64,000 nucleotides of DNA, taken from assembly GCA_026692665.1 (NCBI GenBank), contig JAPLOF010000022.1, forward strand, positions 85,679 through 149,678, written 5' to 3'. The stretch is from Planctomycetota bacterium. Lineage in GTDB: Bacteria > Planctomycetota > UBA1135 > GCA-002686595. The notes under the pieces are model-generated. The model was not told where the DNA came from. It searched no databases and saw nothing but the letters and a program-made list of their open reading frames with translations. The translations under genes and the position numbers were made by a program. Below are positions 24,752-34,302 of this stretch, one piece after another (the stretch's first letter is position 1; each line of letters begins with the position of its first letter).

Positions 24752-27700
24752 TCAGAAGCGGGGAGGGAGTGGCGCGTAGCCCGGCGTGGGCAGCGCGCGG
24801 TAGTCGCGGCCGCTGCCGAACAGCCTGCGCAGCGGATTCTGGATCACGACGATGGGCCGTCCCATGTCGCCGCGGATGCTCACGCTGAGCAACCCGTTCT
24901 GGATCCAGTAGATCATGCGCGTGAGCGGCCCGAGGTTGTCGACGAGCTCGTAGCGCACCTCGAGGTCGTGCGACAACCGGCCGTCGAGGTCCAGCGTGCC
25001 CGATCCGACGAGCTGCAGCAGCGGGCTGCGCAACAGGATGTCGTCCATCTCGATGACACCGTCGCGGATCTTGACGTTCGTGTACATCGAGTCGAACGTG
25101 GCCGTGTCGTCGAGGCCGAGCTGGCCGAACAGGGCGCGGAAGACGGGCACCGACCACAGGCGCGACTGTCGGAGGCGCACGGATCCGGTGCCCTGGATGC
25201 CCAGCAGATGTTCCAGGTCGCCCGCGAGCCGCAGCTCGGCGTCCACCTTGCCGCGCGTCGCGATCCCCGACGGGAAGAGCCCGCGCAGGAGGCCGGCGAC
25301 GTCCACGTCGCGCAGGTCGAGCGCGACCTGGAAAGGGAACGGTTTCTGGAGCGCGATCCAGAACGGCGTGCCGGCGCGCTCGGCGCCGGTGCCGAGGGGC
25401 CGCAGCGATCCGCCTTCGAGGTCGCCCGCGAGCGTCTCGATCGACAACGCGGGTTCCACGTACGTGAGCACCATGCGCGCCTCCTTCAGCTCGCGGCTCG
25501 CGAGCCTCCCCGAGAGGCCGTCGATCGTGGCCAGCGCGCGGACCTTGCCGTCCTCCCGGACGAGCTTGTCGAGATGCAGGGTCGCGGTCTCGATCTCGAG
25601 CGGCAGGCCCATGCGCAGCGACATCGCGTGAGGTTCGAACTCGCCGGCGAGCTCCAGCCGGGTGTCGCCGCGCGGCGGAATCGTGATCGCGAGCCGCCCC
25701 GCTGTGAAGTCGAACCGGCCCTTCCAGGCGAAATCGTCGAGGAGCGCGTTCAGCGTGACGGTGTCGAAGAACCCACCCAGGTGCGCGCGATCGAGAGGCA
25801 CGTCGCGCGCGTCGAAGCCCGTTTCGAGCTTCCAGTCGTCGCCCGATGGCGCGAAGCGCACGTCGGCGAGGGCGACTGGCGTTTCCGCGAGTCTGGCCTC
25901 GAGACCCGAGCCGAAGAGGACGGATTGGTGCAGCTCCAACTCGCCGCGCAGGTCGTCGAGCTGGAATCCCGTCGTCGTGGCGAGCTTCGAGCCGCGCAGG
26001 AAGAACCGCCAGTCCCCGTCGCCTCCTGGAGTGGCGGCCTTGGCGCCGGGCGCGTCGTCCGGCATCGCAGATCCGGGACGCGCAACCCCTTCCTTCGGTT
26101 TCTTCGCGAGGGGGATTTCCGACGCCAGGTCCAGCCGGCCCGAGAAGGACAGGGCGCTGCTGTCGAAGAGCGCACGGCCACCCGCGGTCCCACCAGCCGT
26201 GTCGCGTGGACCGACGAGGCCGGCGACCGCGCCGAGGAGCGCCTTGTTGGCCGGATCGACCCCGGCCGCGAGGATCGTCACGGCTCCGTCCGGCAACCGC
26301 GCACGGATGGACACGCTGGACCCATCGGACAGACTCGCGATCAGCGGAGCGATGCGCACTTCGCTCTCGCTGACGCCAGCTCCCTCGCGGGCCGTGTACA
26401 GGGCGCGTCCACGCACATCGCTCGCGGTCATCGGGAAACGCTTCGGCACGATCTGGGCCGGGGCCAGCGGGGTGGCTTCGGCGCGCACGTCGAGGGGCCG
26501 CGCGGGATCCCAGCGCACGCGTTCGTAGCGGATGTCCGCGAAGCCGCGCGGCGAGAGCTCCTCGAGTCCGTCGCCGATGCCGGGCACGTGATCCACCAGG
26601 ATCCGTCGGTCGTCTCCCGTCAACGCGACGCGCTCCACGTCGATCGCGGCCACGGAGACCTCGTCGAGCGGCGCGTGCGCATGAGCCTGCGCGCCACCGA
26701 TCGTCCGCGAACGCAGAGCCACTCGTGCTTTCTGCGCCGTGCGCAGGCTGCCCTCGAGCCTCAGGCCCAGCGCGCTCTCCGTGATGCCGTCGGAGCGGAA
26801 ACGGAGCGTCCCGCTGGCGCGCTGGAACGGCACCGGGAGGTCCTCCCAGGCCAGCGACACGTCCTGCAGCGCGACCTCGAGGTCCGTGGCGAGCCACGAG
26901 AGCCGCGCTTCCCTGTACAGGCGCAGGACCACGCCGATCTGGCCGCCTTCGGGCTGGAAGGGTTTCCAGGTCGAGGCCGGCGGAAGCGGACCGGCGAGAC
27001 CTTCCAACGCGGTGCGTATCCGTTGGTCGATCGGCAGGCGGTCGGTCGCGATGTCGAGGTCCATCTCGGCGTACTCGGCCGTCGGCAGCCGCGGATCGAC
27101 ATCGCGCGGCGGTGATTCGACGACACCGTGCGCGCGGATCGAGCCTTCGCCGGCCGAGCCCACGAGGTCGAGCAGGGCGATCGACCAACGGTGCTGGCGC
27201 TCGGGATCGAGCACGAAGGCGATCTCGCCGCTGACCTTCTCGAGCGGCAGCGGGAAGCCCTCGTCGAACACCCCGCGCGCATCCTTCGACATGCCGAGGT
27301 AGGTCAGGGCCGCCGCCCCCGACGGCCGCGCCAGTGCGAAGACCGAAGCGGCCTCCGCGAGCGTCCGCGCGCCGCGGTCTCGGGGGACATGCGCGCCGAC
27401 CCAGACTTCGGTCGAGCCGCGCGGGTCGAGGCCGTCCCAAATCCGCTTGGCGAGCGGGCCCGCGTCGAGCGTCGCGAGCAGAGCGGGCTCCAGCGCGAGG
27501 TCGGGCAGCCGCGCCCAGAACTCCACCTCGTGCTCGGTGCCGGCCTCGTCGCCGAGCAGCGCCGTCGCGTCGAACGCGGTCCCGTTCCAGGTCCCCGTCG
27601 CGCGCGCCAGGGCGTGCCAGGTCTCGAGATCGCGCCACTCGGTCAGGTCCTTCGGCTTCCAGGCGGCCTCGATGTCGAGACGCACGGACTCGAAGCGCTG

Positions 27701-28534
27701 CTTTCCGGCCTGCATCCGCGCCGCGCCCCGCTGCAACGCCAGGCGCAGTTCCGCGCGCGGCTCGCCGCCGGCGAGCGGGATCCGGGCGTCCACCTGCAGT
27801 TCGAGCAGGCCGCTGGGCTCGAAAGCGCGCAGGAAGTCGAGGTCCTCGTCCTGCGGCAGGCCGTCGACTCCCAAAGGCATGCGCGTCGCGTTCGCGCGCA
27901 GCGACAGGGTGTTCTCGTCGCTCATCGTGCCCGACACGTAGATCTCGCCGGGCTCTCCGACGCGCGCGGAGAGCGCGGGCACGAGCCGGCCGAAGATCTC
28001 CGGCGCGCCGCGCGCGTTCGCGCGCGCGAGCACGTCGAGGCGGCCGATGGGGAGCACGCCCCAGCGACGCGAGACGACCTCGAGGTCCAACGATTCGACC
28101 TGCACGGTGGGCAGCGAAGTCGGGCCGGAGACACGCTTCTCCGCCCCGGCGATGTGCTTCGTGTAGCGCTGCAGTCCGTTCGTCAGCGCCGGGGAGAAGC
28201 GCACGCGCCCGGAGACGACTTCGATGCGCCGCACCGGCGAACCCTGATCCTCAGCGCCCGCGAGTTCGATGCGGACGTCGCGCAGGTTGGCCATCTCGCC
28301 GCCCGGACCCAAGAGGACGCGGTCGATCTCGATCGCGCGGTCGAACCAGCGGAAGCGGACTCCTTCGAGCTTCAGGTCGTCGCCTAGGGCGCCGAGCTCG
28401 GCCGCGGCGGCATCGCGCACGAAGCGCGCGACGAGGCCCGACTCCTCGCCGAACCACAGGATCGCCGCGACCGCGAGCAACAGCCAGCCCGCGACGGCGA
28501 GCAGGCCCAGGAACATCCGGGCCAGCACGGCCAT
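24752..28534 (-). CDS. AsmA/YhdP-like large envelope protein
   Basis: A 1260-residue protein with one N-terminal transmembrane helix (about 5-28: ARMFLGLLAVAGWLLLAVAA) and a very long repetitive beta-strand body, as in the AsmA/TamB/YhdP family of bridge-like proteins that help move lipids to the outer membrane. The AsmA-like C-terminal region (about 1080-1220) is recognisable from GTGSVRLRQSRLWSVPVF and a late VEVRYELVDNLGPLTR-like segment. It sits three bases after alr and just before manC. The family call is good; the lipid-transport role is by analogy. Confidence 0.82.
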   Translation of the reverse strand: MAVLARMFLGLLAVAGWLLLAVAAILWFGEESGLVARFVRDAAAAELGALGDDLKLEGVRFRWFDRAIEIDRVLLGPGGEMANLRDVRIELAGAEDQGSPVRRIEVVSGRVRFSPALTNGLQRYTKHIAGAEKRVSGPTSLPTVQVESLDLEVVSRRWGVLPIGRLDVLARANARGAPEIFGRLVPALSARVGEPGEIYVSGTMSDENTLSLRANATRMPLGVDGLPQDEDLDFLRAFEPSGLLELQVDARIPLAGGEPRAELRLALQRGAARMQAGKQRFESVRLDIEAAWKPKDLTEWRDLETWHALARATGTWNGTAFDATALLGDEAGTEHEVEFWARLPDLALEPALLATLDAGPLAKRIWDGLDPRGSTEVWVGAHVPRDRGARTLAEAASVFALARPSGAAALTYLGMSKDARGVFDEGFPLPLEKVSGEIAFVLDPERQHRWSIALLDLVGSAGEGSIRAHGVVESPPRDVDPRLPTAEYAEMDLDIATDRLPIDQRIRTALEGLAGPLPPASTWKPFQPEGGQIGVVLRLYREARLSWLATDLEVALQDVSLAWEDLPVPFQRASGTLRFRSDGITESALGLRLEGSLRTAQKARVALRSRTIGGAQAHAHAPLDEVSVAAIDVERVALTGDDRRILVDHVPGIGDGLEELSPRGFADIRYERVRWDPARPLDVRAEATPLAPAQIVPKRFPMTASDVRGRALYTAREGAGVSESEVRIAPLIASLSDGSSVSIRARLPDGAVTILAAGVDPANKALLGAVAGLVGPRDTAGGTAGGRALFDSSALSFSGRLDLASEIPLAKKPKEGVARPGSAMPDDAPGAKAATPGGDGDWRFFLRGSKLATTTGFQLDDLRGELELHQSVLFGSGLEARLAETPVALADVRFAPSGDDWKLETGFDARDVPLDRAHLGGFFDTVTLNALLDDFAWKGRFDFTAGRLAITIPPRGDTRLELAGEFEPHAMSLRMGLPLEIETATLHLDKLVREDGKVRALATIDGLSGRLASRELKEARMVLTYVEPALSIETLAGDLEGGSLRPLGTGAERAGTPFWIALQKPFPFQVALDLRDVDVAGLLRGLFPSGIATRGKVDAELRLAGDLEHLLGIQGTGSVRLRQSRLWSVPVFRALFGQLGLDDTATFDSMYTNVKIRDGVIEMDDILLRSPLLQLVGSGTLDLDGRLSHDLEVRYELVDNLGPLTRMIYWIQNGLLSVSIRGDMGRPIVVIQNPLRRLFGSGRDYRALPTPGYAPLPPRF

Positions 28535-28537
28535 GGT

Positions 28538-29884
28538 TCAGCTTCCGGGCCGCAGCGTGGATTCGCTGCGGTAGGTCGGACCGCGCGCGTCCGTGACCTG
28601 CGCGGTGCCTTCCGGTCGCGTCTCGATCGGTCTCGACTCGGCTCGCACGGGCTCCACGCGCGGCGTTTCCGACCGCAGGGCCTCGGCGCGGCGCAGGTCG
28701 ATCCGCGCCGGCTCCACGCGACCGGCGTCCGGCCGTGACGGCGGCTGCGCGGGAACCACGACGTCGACTCCGCCGCGCGGCACGCGCGCGACGCGCTTGC
28801 CCACCGAGCACGTGATCTCGTACGCGATCGTGTCGGCCTTCGCGGCGATCTCCTCGGCGGTGATCGTCTGTGCGCCATCGCTGCCGATCAGCGTGACCAC
28901 GTCTCCGACCTCGACGCCGCGGATGTGGCCGACGTCGACCGTCGTGTAGTCCATCGACACACGACCGACGATGCGCGCGCGGATGCCGCGCACGAGGACC
29001 TCGCCCTTGTTCCCGAGACGCCAAGCCACGCCGTCGTTGTATCCGACCGGGAGGGTCGCGATGCGCGTAGGGCGCTCCGACTTCCAGGTGGACCCGTATC
29101 CGACGGGGTAACCGGCGGGGATGTCCTTCAGGAACACGACCTGGGTGCGCAGGGAGAGCACCGGCCTGAGCTCGTCCGAGCCGCGCAGGTCGTTGGGGAG
29201 GACCCCGTACGCGCTGATGCCCGGGCGGACGGTGTCGTAGCAGGGCTTCAGCGAGGTGAAGAGTCCCGCCGAGTTCGCCATGTGCGTCCAGCCGCGCTGC
29301 AGGCCCTCCGCACGCGCCTCGCGCAGGACGCCCTCGAACAGGCGTTGCTGATCCGTCGTGCTGGCCGCCATCGCGCCGTCGGGCGCGCTGATGTGCGTCA
29401 TGATCCCGCACAGCTCCAGGTTCGGCGACGCCTTGACCTCGCGCAGGAGCTCGATCGCCTTCGCGGGCAGCACGCCGAGGCGTCCCATCCCCGTGTCGAT
29501 GTTCACGTGGACCTTCGCGCGCAGGCCCATGCGCGCGGCCAGGCTCTGCAGCATCGCGCGGCGCGCGGTCGAGTGCAGCGCGACGTGGACGTCGTTGCGC
29601 AGGCACTCGTCCGCCTCGTCGTCGATGATCGTGCCGAGGACGAGGATCGGCAGGCGGATCCCGGCACGCCGCAGCTCGAGAGCCTCGGCCGACGAGCCGA
29701 CGCCGAACGCCGCGACGCCGCAGCGCACCGCGTGGTGCGCGATCGGCACCGCGCCGTGACCGTACGCGTCGGCCTTGACGACCAGCATGACGCGCGTGCC
29801 GGGCCCCGCGCGCTGGCGGATCACCGCGAGGTTCGTGGTCAGCGCGTCGAGGTCGATCTCGGCCCAGGCACGATAGGCGTTCAC
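28538..29884 (-). CDS. alr: Alanine racemase with C-terminal extension
   Basis: A 448-residue PLP enzyme making D-alanine for peptidoglycan. The PLP lysine lies in VVKADAYGHGA (K38), the second catalytic base is the tyrosine in VGYGSTWKSE, and VNIDTGMGRLG, MTHIS and GRVSMDY complete the pattern. The start is GTG. Residues after about 370 form an extra tail of nearly 80 residues, rich in Arg, Glu and Pro with repeated RVEP/RAE-like units. Such a tail is unusual for Alr. D-alanine supply is thus linked in one run with GlmM, AsmA-like and ManC. Confidence 0.94.
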   Translation of the reverse strand: MNAYRAWAEIDLDALTTNLAVIRQRAGPGTRVMLVVKADAYGHGAVPIAHHAVRCGVAAFGVGSSAEALELRRAGIRLPILVLGTIIDDEADECLRNDVHVALHSTARRAMLQSLAARMGLRAKVHVNIDTGMGRLGVLPAKAIELLREVKASPNLELCGIMTHISAPDGAMAASTTDQQRLFEGVLREARAEGLQRGWTHMANSAGLFTSLKPCYDTVRPGISAYGVLPNDLRGSDELRPVLSLRTQVVFLKDIPAGYPVGYGSTWKSERPTRIATLPVGYNDGVAWRLGNKGEVLVRGIRARIVGRVSMDYTTVDVGHIRGVEVGDVVTLIGSDGAQTITAEEIAAKADTIAYEITCSVGKRVARVPRGGVDVVVPAQPPSRPDAGRVEPARIDLRRAEALRSETPRVEPVRAESRPIETRPEGTAQVTDARGPTYRSESTLRPGS

Positions 29885-30023
29885 GTCCGGAGACTGCCAC
29901 GGCCGCGCGGTCGGTACAACGGGCTCGCGACGAGCGGTCCAGCGTCATCGCGGAGGCGACCCTGGCGATCGCGGTCCGTCGGAGCAGTTCCAGCGCTGGG
30001 AGGTCGGCGCCGACGCTGCGCGC

Positions 30024-30689
30024 TCAGTCCCCGAGCCGCGCTCCGAACGGTCGCAGGTAGAGCGGCTCGATCGCGTCGAGCGCTTCCGGACCGAGCCGCT
30101 CGAGGCGCGCGAGCCCCAGAGCGAGCAGGTCGCGCGCGTCGGGCCGGACGTCGGTGCGCACGCGCTCGAGGAACTCAGGCGAGAGTCCGGAGGTCGCGAC
30201 CGTCGCGTCGTCGGTGAGGATCGGGACCAGGTCGCCGAGGCGGCCGGGAAGGTCCTCGCGTCCGACGACCGTGGGGGCCTCGAGGACCAGGACCTCGCCT
30301 TCGGTGCGCAGGAAGTGCGCCAGGTAGAACCCGCCCGACCGGCCGTCGATCAGGTGGTACGCGCTCTGCCCGGGGTCGAGGGCCCCGAACGCCAGGACCT
30401 GCCCGGACGGGACCCCGCGCACGCGCGCTCCCGAGGCGCGGGCGAGCCCCAGGGCGGTCGCGATGCCGACGCGCAGGCCGGTGTAGCTGCCCGGTCCGGT
30501 TCCGACGAGGACCGCCGCGAGCTCGGCCGGAACGCCGCCGAGTTCCCTGACCAGGCGGTCGACGGCCGGCATCAGGTCCGAGGCGTGCGCGCGCGACTCC
30601 CCCAGATCGGCGCGTCGGCGCTCGCCGCCGCGGGAGACGGCGACGGACCCGACGCGGGTCGAGGTCTCGATGGCGATGTGGACGTTCAC
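30024..30689 (-). CDS. tsaB: tRNA threonylcarbamoyladenosine biosynthesis protein TsaB
   Basis: A 221-residue ASKHA-fold protein, the dimer partner that activates TsaD in making t6A37 on ANN-decoding tRNAs. It starts IAIETSTRVGSVAV and has the family motif VGTGPGSYTGLRVGIATALGLA; DGRSGGFYLA and ALYLRPF-like C-terminal strands also fit. The start is GTG. TsaD and TsaE are not in this window. The gene is flanked by a ParB-like gene upstream and, after 139 bases, alr downstream. Confidence 0.93.
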   Translation of the reverse strand: MNVHIAIETSTRVGSVAVSRGGERRRADLGESRAHASDLMPAVDRLVRELGGVPAELAAVLVGTGPGSYTGLRVGIATALGLARASGARVRGVPSGQVLAFGALDPGQSAYHLIDGRSGGFYLAHFLRTEGEVLVLEAPTVVGREDLPGRLGDLVPILTDDATVATSGLSPEFLERVRTDVRPDARDLLALGLARLERLGPEALDAIEPLYLRPFGARLGD

Positions 30690-30779
30690 GCGGGCGGGAG
30701 TCTAGCTGGAGCGCCCGTCGGTCGGGCCGCCGAGCTCGGGGAGAGGGAGTCTCCGGGCGACCGCCGGGCTCGCCGCGCG

Positions 30780-31733
30780 CTACTCCGCGGCCTCGGGCGG
30801 TCCGCCCGAGCGCGCGATCTGGTCGGCCTTGACCTTTCCCGCGTCGAACTTCTTCGCGGCCGCGGTCATCTTCCCGATCACCTCGTCGAAGTCGGCCTCC
30901 GCGTCGGGACGGAAACGGATCGGGTTGATCCGCGCGACGACGAAGCTCTTCAGGTAGGGGCTTTCGAAACCGCGTGCCTTCAGGCCGGCCACGGCCGCGG
31001 CGACGGCCTCGTCGAGCACCATGAGCTGCGCCGCGCGCGCCTCGCGGATCTCGATGGCCTTCGGCAGCTTCTGCGGCAGGAACGACTCGAGCCGCTTCAG
31101 CACCGGCTGGTACGTCCCGCCCGAGAAGCGCCCGTTCTTCTCGTAGCAGAGCCCCAGCGTCAGGAACGCCGGCTCCTCGAACACGAGCTCGTGATCGCGC
31201 TCGGGCGCGTCGTCGAAGACCGCCAGGTCGCGCGCCATGCGGATGACCTCGAGCGCCTTCTCGCGCAGGTTGTGCGACTTCTCCGTGTTCAGCGCCAGGA
31301 TCTGGTACGCGACGCGCTCCTCGGGCACGAGGAGCGCGACGACTGTCTGCGCGCCGAGCTCGCGCAGCGCGTTGAGCCGGTGGTTGCCGTTCGGCGTCCA
31401 ATACGTCCCGTCCGGCCGGCGCACCGCGATGATCGGATCGAGGAAGCGCCCGACCTCGTCGATGCGCTTCGTCAGGCGCTTCAGGTGCGCCTCGCTGAGG
31501 TCGCGCTGGAACGGCGTCGGCGCGACCTTGTCGATCGGCACCGCGACGAAGAGCTGCCAGTGGCCGGCGAGCGGCTCGCGGTAGGTCGCGAGCACGCTGG
31601 CGCCGTCCTCCTCGACCTGCGCTGCCAGCGACTGGATCGGGGCGGGCGCGCGCTCGCTCGCGACCTCACGCGGCGAGAGGCCGCGCGAGCGCGGCTCGAC
31701 CTTCTTCCGGCGGACGACCTTCTTGCGGGCCAT
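30780..31733 (-). CDS. ParB/Srx-like nuclease-domain protein
   Basis: A 317-residue protein with a very basic head (MARKKVVRRKKVEPRSRG) and a ParB N-terminal-like domain at about 65-190, including PTPFQRDLSEAHLKRL and the diagnostic TPNGNHRLNALRELG (GxxRxxA-like box). The remainder is helical and charged. No ParA partner is nearby and there is no clear helix-turn-helix, so it is more likely a ParB-like CTPase/nuclease-domain protein of unassigned role than a segregation factor. ATG 31733. Confidence 0.8.
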   Translation of the reverse strand: MARKKVVRRKKVEPRSRGLSPREVASERAPAPIQSLAAQVEEDGASVLATYREPLAGHWQLFVAVPIDKVAPTPFQRDLSEAHLKRLTKRIDEVGRFLDPIIAVRRPDGTYWTPNGNHRLNALRELGAQTVVALLVPEERVAYQILALNTEKSHNLREKALEVIRMARDLAVFDDAPERDHELVFEEPAFLTLGLCYEKNGRFSGGTYQPVLKRLESFLPQKLPKAIEIREARAAQLMVLDEAVAAAVAGLKARGFESPYLKSFVVARINPIRFRPDAEADFDEVIGKMTAAAKKFDAGKVKADQIARSGGPPEAAE

Positions 31734-31810
31734 GGGCGCAGTGTGCGCCTCGACCCGCGTCGAGCGCCAGATCCTCGCGGAAGCACTTGTCAGCGCAGAC
31801 CGATCGACCT

Positions 31811-32140
31811 TCACCCTACCGAGCGAGACAACGTGCGGTAGATGCGAAGTGCTTCGGCGCGGGCAACGCCGAGCGCGGTCAGGCACTCGGCCTCGCTGAT
31901 CCCGAGGCCGTTCAGCAGCTCGTTGAACGAGTTGTTCACCGCCCTGCGTCCCACGTAGTCGTCGGCGAGATCGCCGGTTTCGGCCAACCTCGCGACCATC
32001 GCGCGGACCACCGCGGAGTCGAGGCCCATACGAAGCGAGTATTCGACCTCGCCATACGGCTCGAAGAGGAATCGCAGTGAGCCTTCCAATGCGCGCCGTA
32101 CGACCTCGCGCTCGCCGTCGTTCAGATGGTCGAGCAACAT
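31811..32140 (-). CDS. Hypothetical protein
   Basis: A 109-residue protein from ATG 32140 (MLLDHLNDGEREVVRRALEG); the frame is open further upstream but the added residues are not protein-like. It is predicted helical and acidic, has no signal or membrane segment, and resembles no family I recognise. It sits between the ParD/ParE pair and the ParB-like gene. It may belong to that accessory patch. No ribosome site is obvious, so the start is uncertain. Confidence 0.5.
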   Translation of the reverse strand: MLLDHLNDGEREVVRRALEGSLRFLFEPYGEVEYSLRMGLDSAVVRAMVARLAETGDLADDYVGRRAVNNSFNELLNGLGISEAECLTALGVARAEALRIYRTLSRSVG

Positions 32141-32201
32141 GGTCGTCCAGATCCGACAGGCTTGGACGAACCGGAGACAGGACTCACAATCGCCACGACG
32201 T

Positions 32202-32528
32202 TCATTCGAAGTTGTCCTCCCTGGCACGGGTCGAGTTCGCGATCCGCCATGGTGCGCGAGCGCCATGGTAGATGCGTGCGACTTGGAGCGGCTCGTCGCC
32301 GGGTCGGTACACGATCATGTAGCTGTACACCGTCCAGAACAGCATGGGTTCGGGTGCCAAGTCGTCGCGCGAGTGCCCGATCCGGGGCGACTCCGCGATT
32401 CGATCCAATGCCGACAGGATCGTGGAGAGCACGTGATCCGCCACGTCCGAACCGCTCGACCTCGCCACGTAGTCGATGATCTCCTCGAGGTCGGCCTGCG
32501 CGGCAGGCGCGAGTTCGTAGCAGCTCAC
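32202..32528 (-). CDS. parE: RelE/ParE-family toxin
   Basis: A 108-residue protein of the ParE toxin type. The N-terminal pattern YELAPAAQADLEEIIDYVAR (about 4-23) and the middle PRIGHSRDDLAP fit the family, as does a C-terminal strand set (YSYMIVYRPGD, VARIYHGAR). ParE toxins inhibit gyrase; RelE relatives cut mRNA, and the two cannot be separated here. The ATG overlaps the antitoxin stop by four bases, the usual antitoxin-first arrangement. Confidence 0.88.
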   Translation of the reverse strand: MSCYELAPAAQADLEEIIDYVARSSGSDVADHVLSTILSALDRIAESPRIGHSRDDLAPEPMLFWTVYSYMIVYRPGDEPLQVARIYHGARAPWRIANSTRAREDNFE

Positions 32529-32815
32529 AGCCCGTTCTTGCGGTGCTCTGCGATGCGGGCGCGCATGCGCGCTGCCACGACGTCTCCGTCGATTCCTTGA
32601 CCGGCTCTCAGCTCCGCGAGTCCGACTGCGATCTTCTCGCGGATGTCCTCGCGCGCGCGGGCATCGTCGGCGAGGCGTTCGATCGCCGCGCGCACGACCT
32701 CGTCCGGCGACGCATACTCGCCGCGGCGCACTTCCTCGTTCACGAACTCCGACAGGTCCGCGGGCAGATGCAGGTCCATGCCGCCATCTTCATCGCGAGG
32801 TTCGTGAGCGTCCAT
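32525..32815 (-). CDS. parD: ParD-like antitoxin
   Basis: Up to 96 residues from ATG 32815, or 84 from ATG 32779 (MDLHLPADLSEFVNEEV), which matches a typical ParD N-terminus better. A ribbon-helix-helix DNA-binding part is followed by EVVRAAIERL and a charged toxin-binding tail. It should bind and neutralise the adjacent ParE and repress its own promoter. The gene lies 66 bases upstream (minus direction: after) of the glmM stop, interrupting an otherwise housekeeping run. Confidence 0.82.
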   Translation of the reverse strand: MDAHEPRDEDGGMDLHLPADLSEFVNEEVRRGEYASPDEVVRAAIERLADDARAREDIREKIAVGLAELRAGQGIDGDVVAARMRARIAEHRKNGL

Positions 32816-32881
32816 CGGAGGTCGGGTCCGAAAGCCCGGTGTTCGGATCGGGGCATTGCGTCCCCTGGCGAAATTCTACCG

Positions 32882-34243
32882 CTAGGCCCCGATCTCGGCC
32901 GAGATCAAGTCCGCCAGGGTCTGCGCCTGCTCGCGGATGCGGTCGGCGTCGGGGCCTTCGACCATCACGCGCGCGAGCGGTTCCGTGCCGGAGTAGCGCA
33001 GCAGGATCCGGCCGTCCTCGCCCAGCTCGGTCTCGAACTGCTGGCGGACGCGCGCGATGCTCGGAATCTCCGACAGCGACGGCTTGCGCGACACGTTCAC
33101 GTTCAAGAGCACTTGCGGGAACGGGCGGTACGCGCCGGCCAGCTCCGACAGCGGCTTCTTCGCGTCGCGCAAGACGCGCAGCACCCGCAGCGCCGTGTAG
33201 ATGCCGTCGCCGATGTAGTGGTGATCCGGCCCGAACACGACGTGGCCCGACTGCTCGCCGCCGAGCTTCAGGTTCTCGCGCTTCATGGCCTCGACCACGC
33301 GTCGGTCGCCCACGTCGGTCGTCACGACCGTGACGCCGACCGCGCGCAGCGCGCGGTGCAGGCCCTTGTTGCTCATCACGGTCGCGACGAGACGCGGGTC
33401 CTTCCAGGCCTTCTTGCGCATCGCGTCGACCGCGAGCAGCGTCAGGATCCCGTCGCCGTGCACGACCTCGGCCTTCTCGTCCACGAGCAGGCAACGGTCG
33501 CCGTCGCCGTCGAGCGCGATCCCGAGGTCGGGCTTGTGAGCGCGCACCGTGGCTTGCAGTGCCTCCATGTGCGTCGCGCCCACGCCGCGGTTGATGTTGT
33601 CGCCGTCGGGCTCGGCCGCGATCGAGATCACCTGCGCGCCGAGTCGGCCGAAGACGCGCGGCGCGATCCGGCTGCCGCCGCCGTGCGCGCAGTCGAGAGC
33701 GATGACGAGGCCGTCGAGCCGGAGGTTCGCGCCCGGGCCCTTGACCAGGAGGTCGAGGTACTGCTCCTCCAGCGCTGCGTCGTGCTTGGGCCCGTTCCCG
33801 CGCAGTTCGAGCGTCGGCCGCGCGCGCAGCTTCTCCTCGATCTCGATCTCGATCTCGTCGGAGAGCTTGTCCCCCTCGCCGGAGAAGACCTTGATGCCGT
33901 TGTCCTCGGCGGGGTTGTGCGAGGCGCTGACCATCACGCCCATCACGAAGTGGTCCAGCTTCGTGAGCAGCGCGAGGCCCGGCGTCGTGATGAGGCCCGC
34001 GCTCGTCGTGTCGAAACCGGTCTGCGCCAAGCCGCGCGAGAGCGCCGCCTCGAGCTCGGGGCCGGAACGGCGGCCGTCGTGGCCGAGCAGGACGCGCGGC
34101 TTGGCCACGTCGGTCCGCGGGATCCGCGCGCCGAGGACCTCGCCGATCGCGGCGCCGAGGCTGGTGACCGCGGGCACGGAGAGCCAGCCGTCGCCTGCGC
34201 GACCGCGGATTCCGTCCGTACCGAAGATGCGATCGTTGGCCAA
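32882..34243 (-). CDS. glmM: Phosphoglucosamine mutase
   Basis: A 453-residue enzyme converting glucosamine-6-phosphate to glucosamine-1-phosphate for UDP-GlcNAc, peptidoglycan and LPS. It starts at TTG 34243, supported by ggagagga directly upstream and by the protein start ANDRIFGTDGIRG. The phosphoserine loop is VSASHNPAEDNG, the metal loop is ALDGDGDRC, the sugar loop is GGEQSGHVV and the phosphate site is LLRYSGTEPLARVM. The length is standard. It follows ftsH and folP, the same gene order known from E. coli. Confidence 0.96.
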   Translation of the reverse strand: MANDRIFGTDGIRGRAGDGWLSVPAVTSLGAAIGEVLGARIPRTDVAKPRVLLGHDGRRSGPELEAALSRGLAQTGFDTTSAGLITTPGLALLTKLDHFVMGVMVSASHNPAEDNGIKVFSGEGDKLSDEIEIEIEEKLRARPTLELRGNGPKHDAALEEQYLDLLVKGPGANLRLDGLVIALDCAHGGGSRIAPRVFGRLGAQVISIAAEPDGDNINRGVGATHMEALQATVRAHKPDLGIALDGDGDRCLLVDEKAEVVHGDGILTLLAVDAMRKKAWKDPRLVATVMSNKGLHRALRAVGVTVVTTDVGDRRVVEAMKRENLKLGGEQSGHVVFGPDHHYIGDGIYTALRVLRVLRDAKKPLSELAGAYRPFPQVLLNVNVSRKPSLSEIPSIARVRQQFETELGEDGRILLRYSGTEPLARVMVEGPDADRIREQAQTLADLISAEIGA

Positions 34244-34302
34244 GGTCCTCTCCGAAGCGGTCCGATTCTGCACAGCGGCTGCTTCCGAAGGAAGGGCGCG
34301 GT

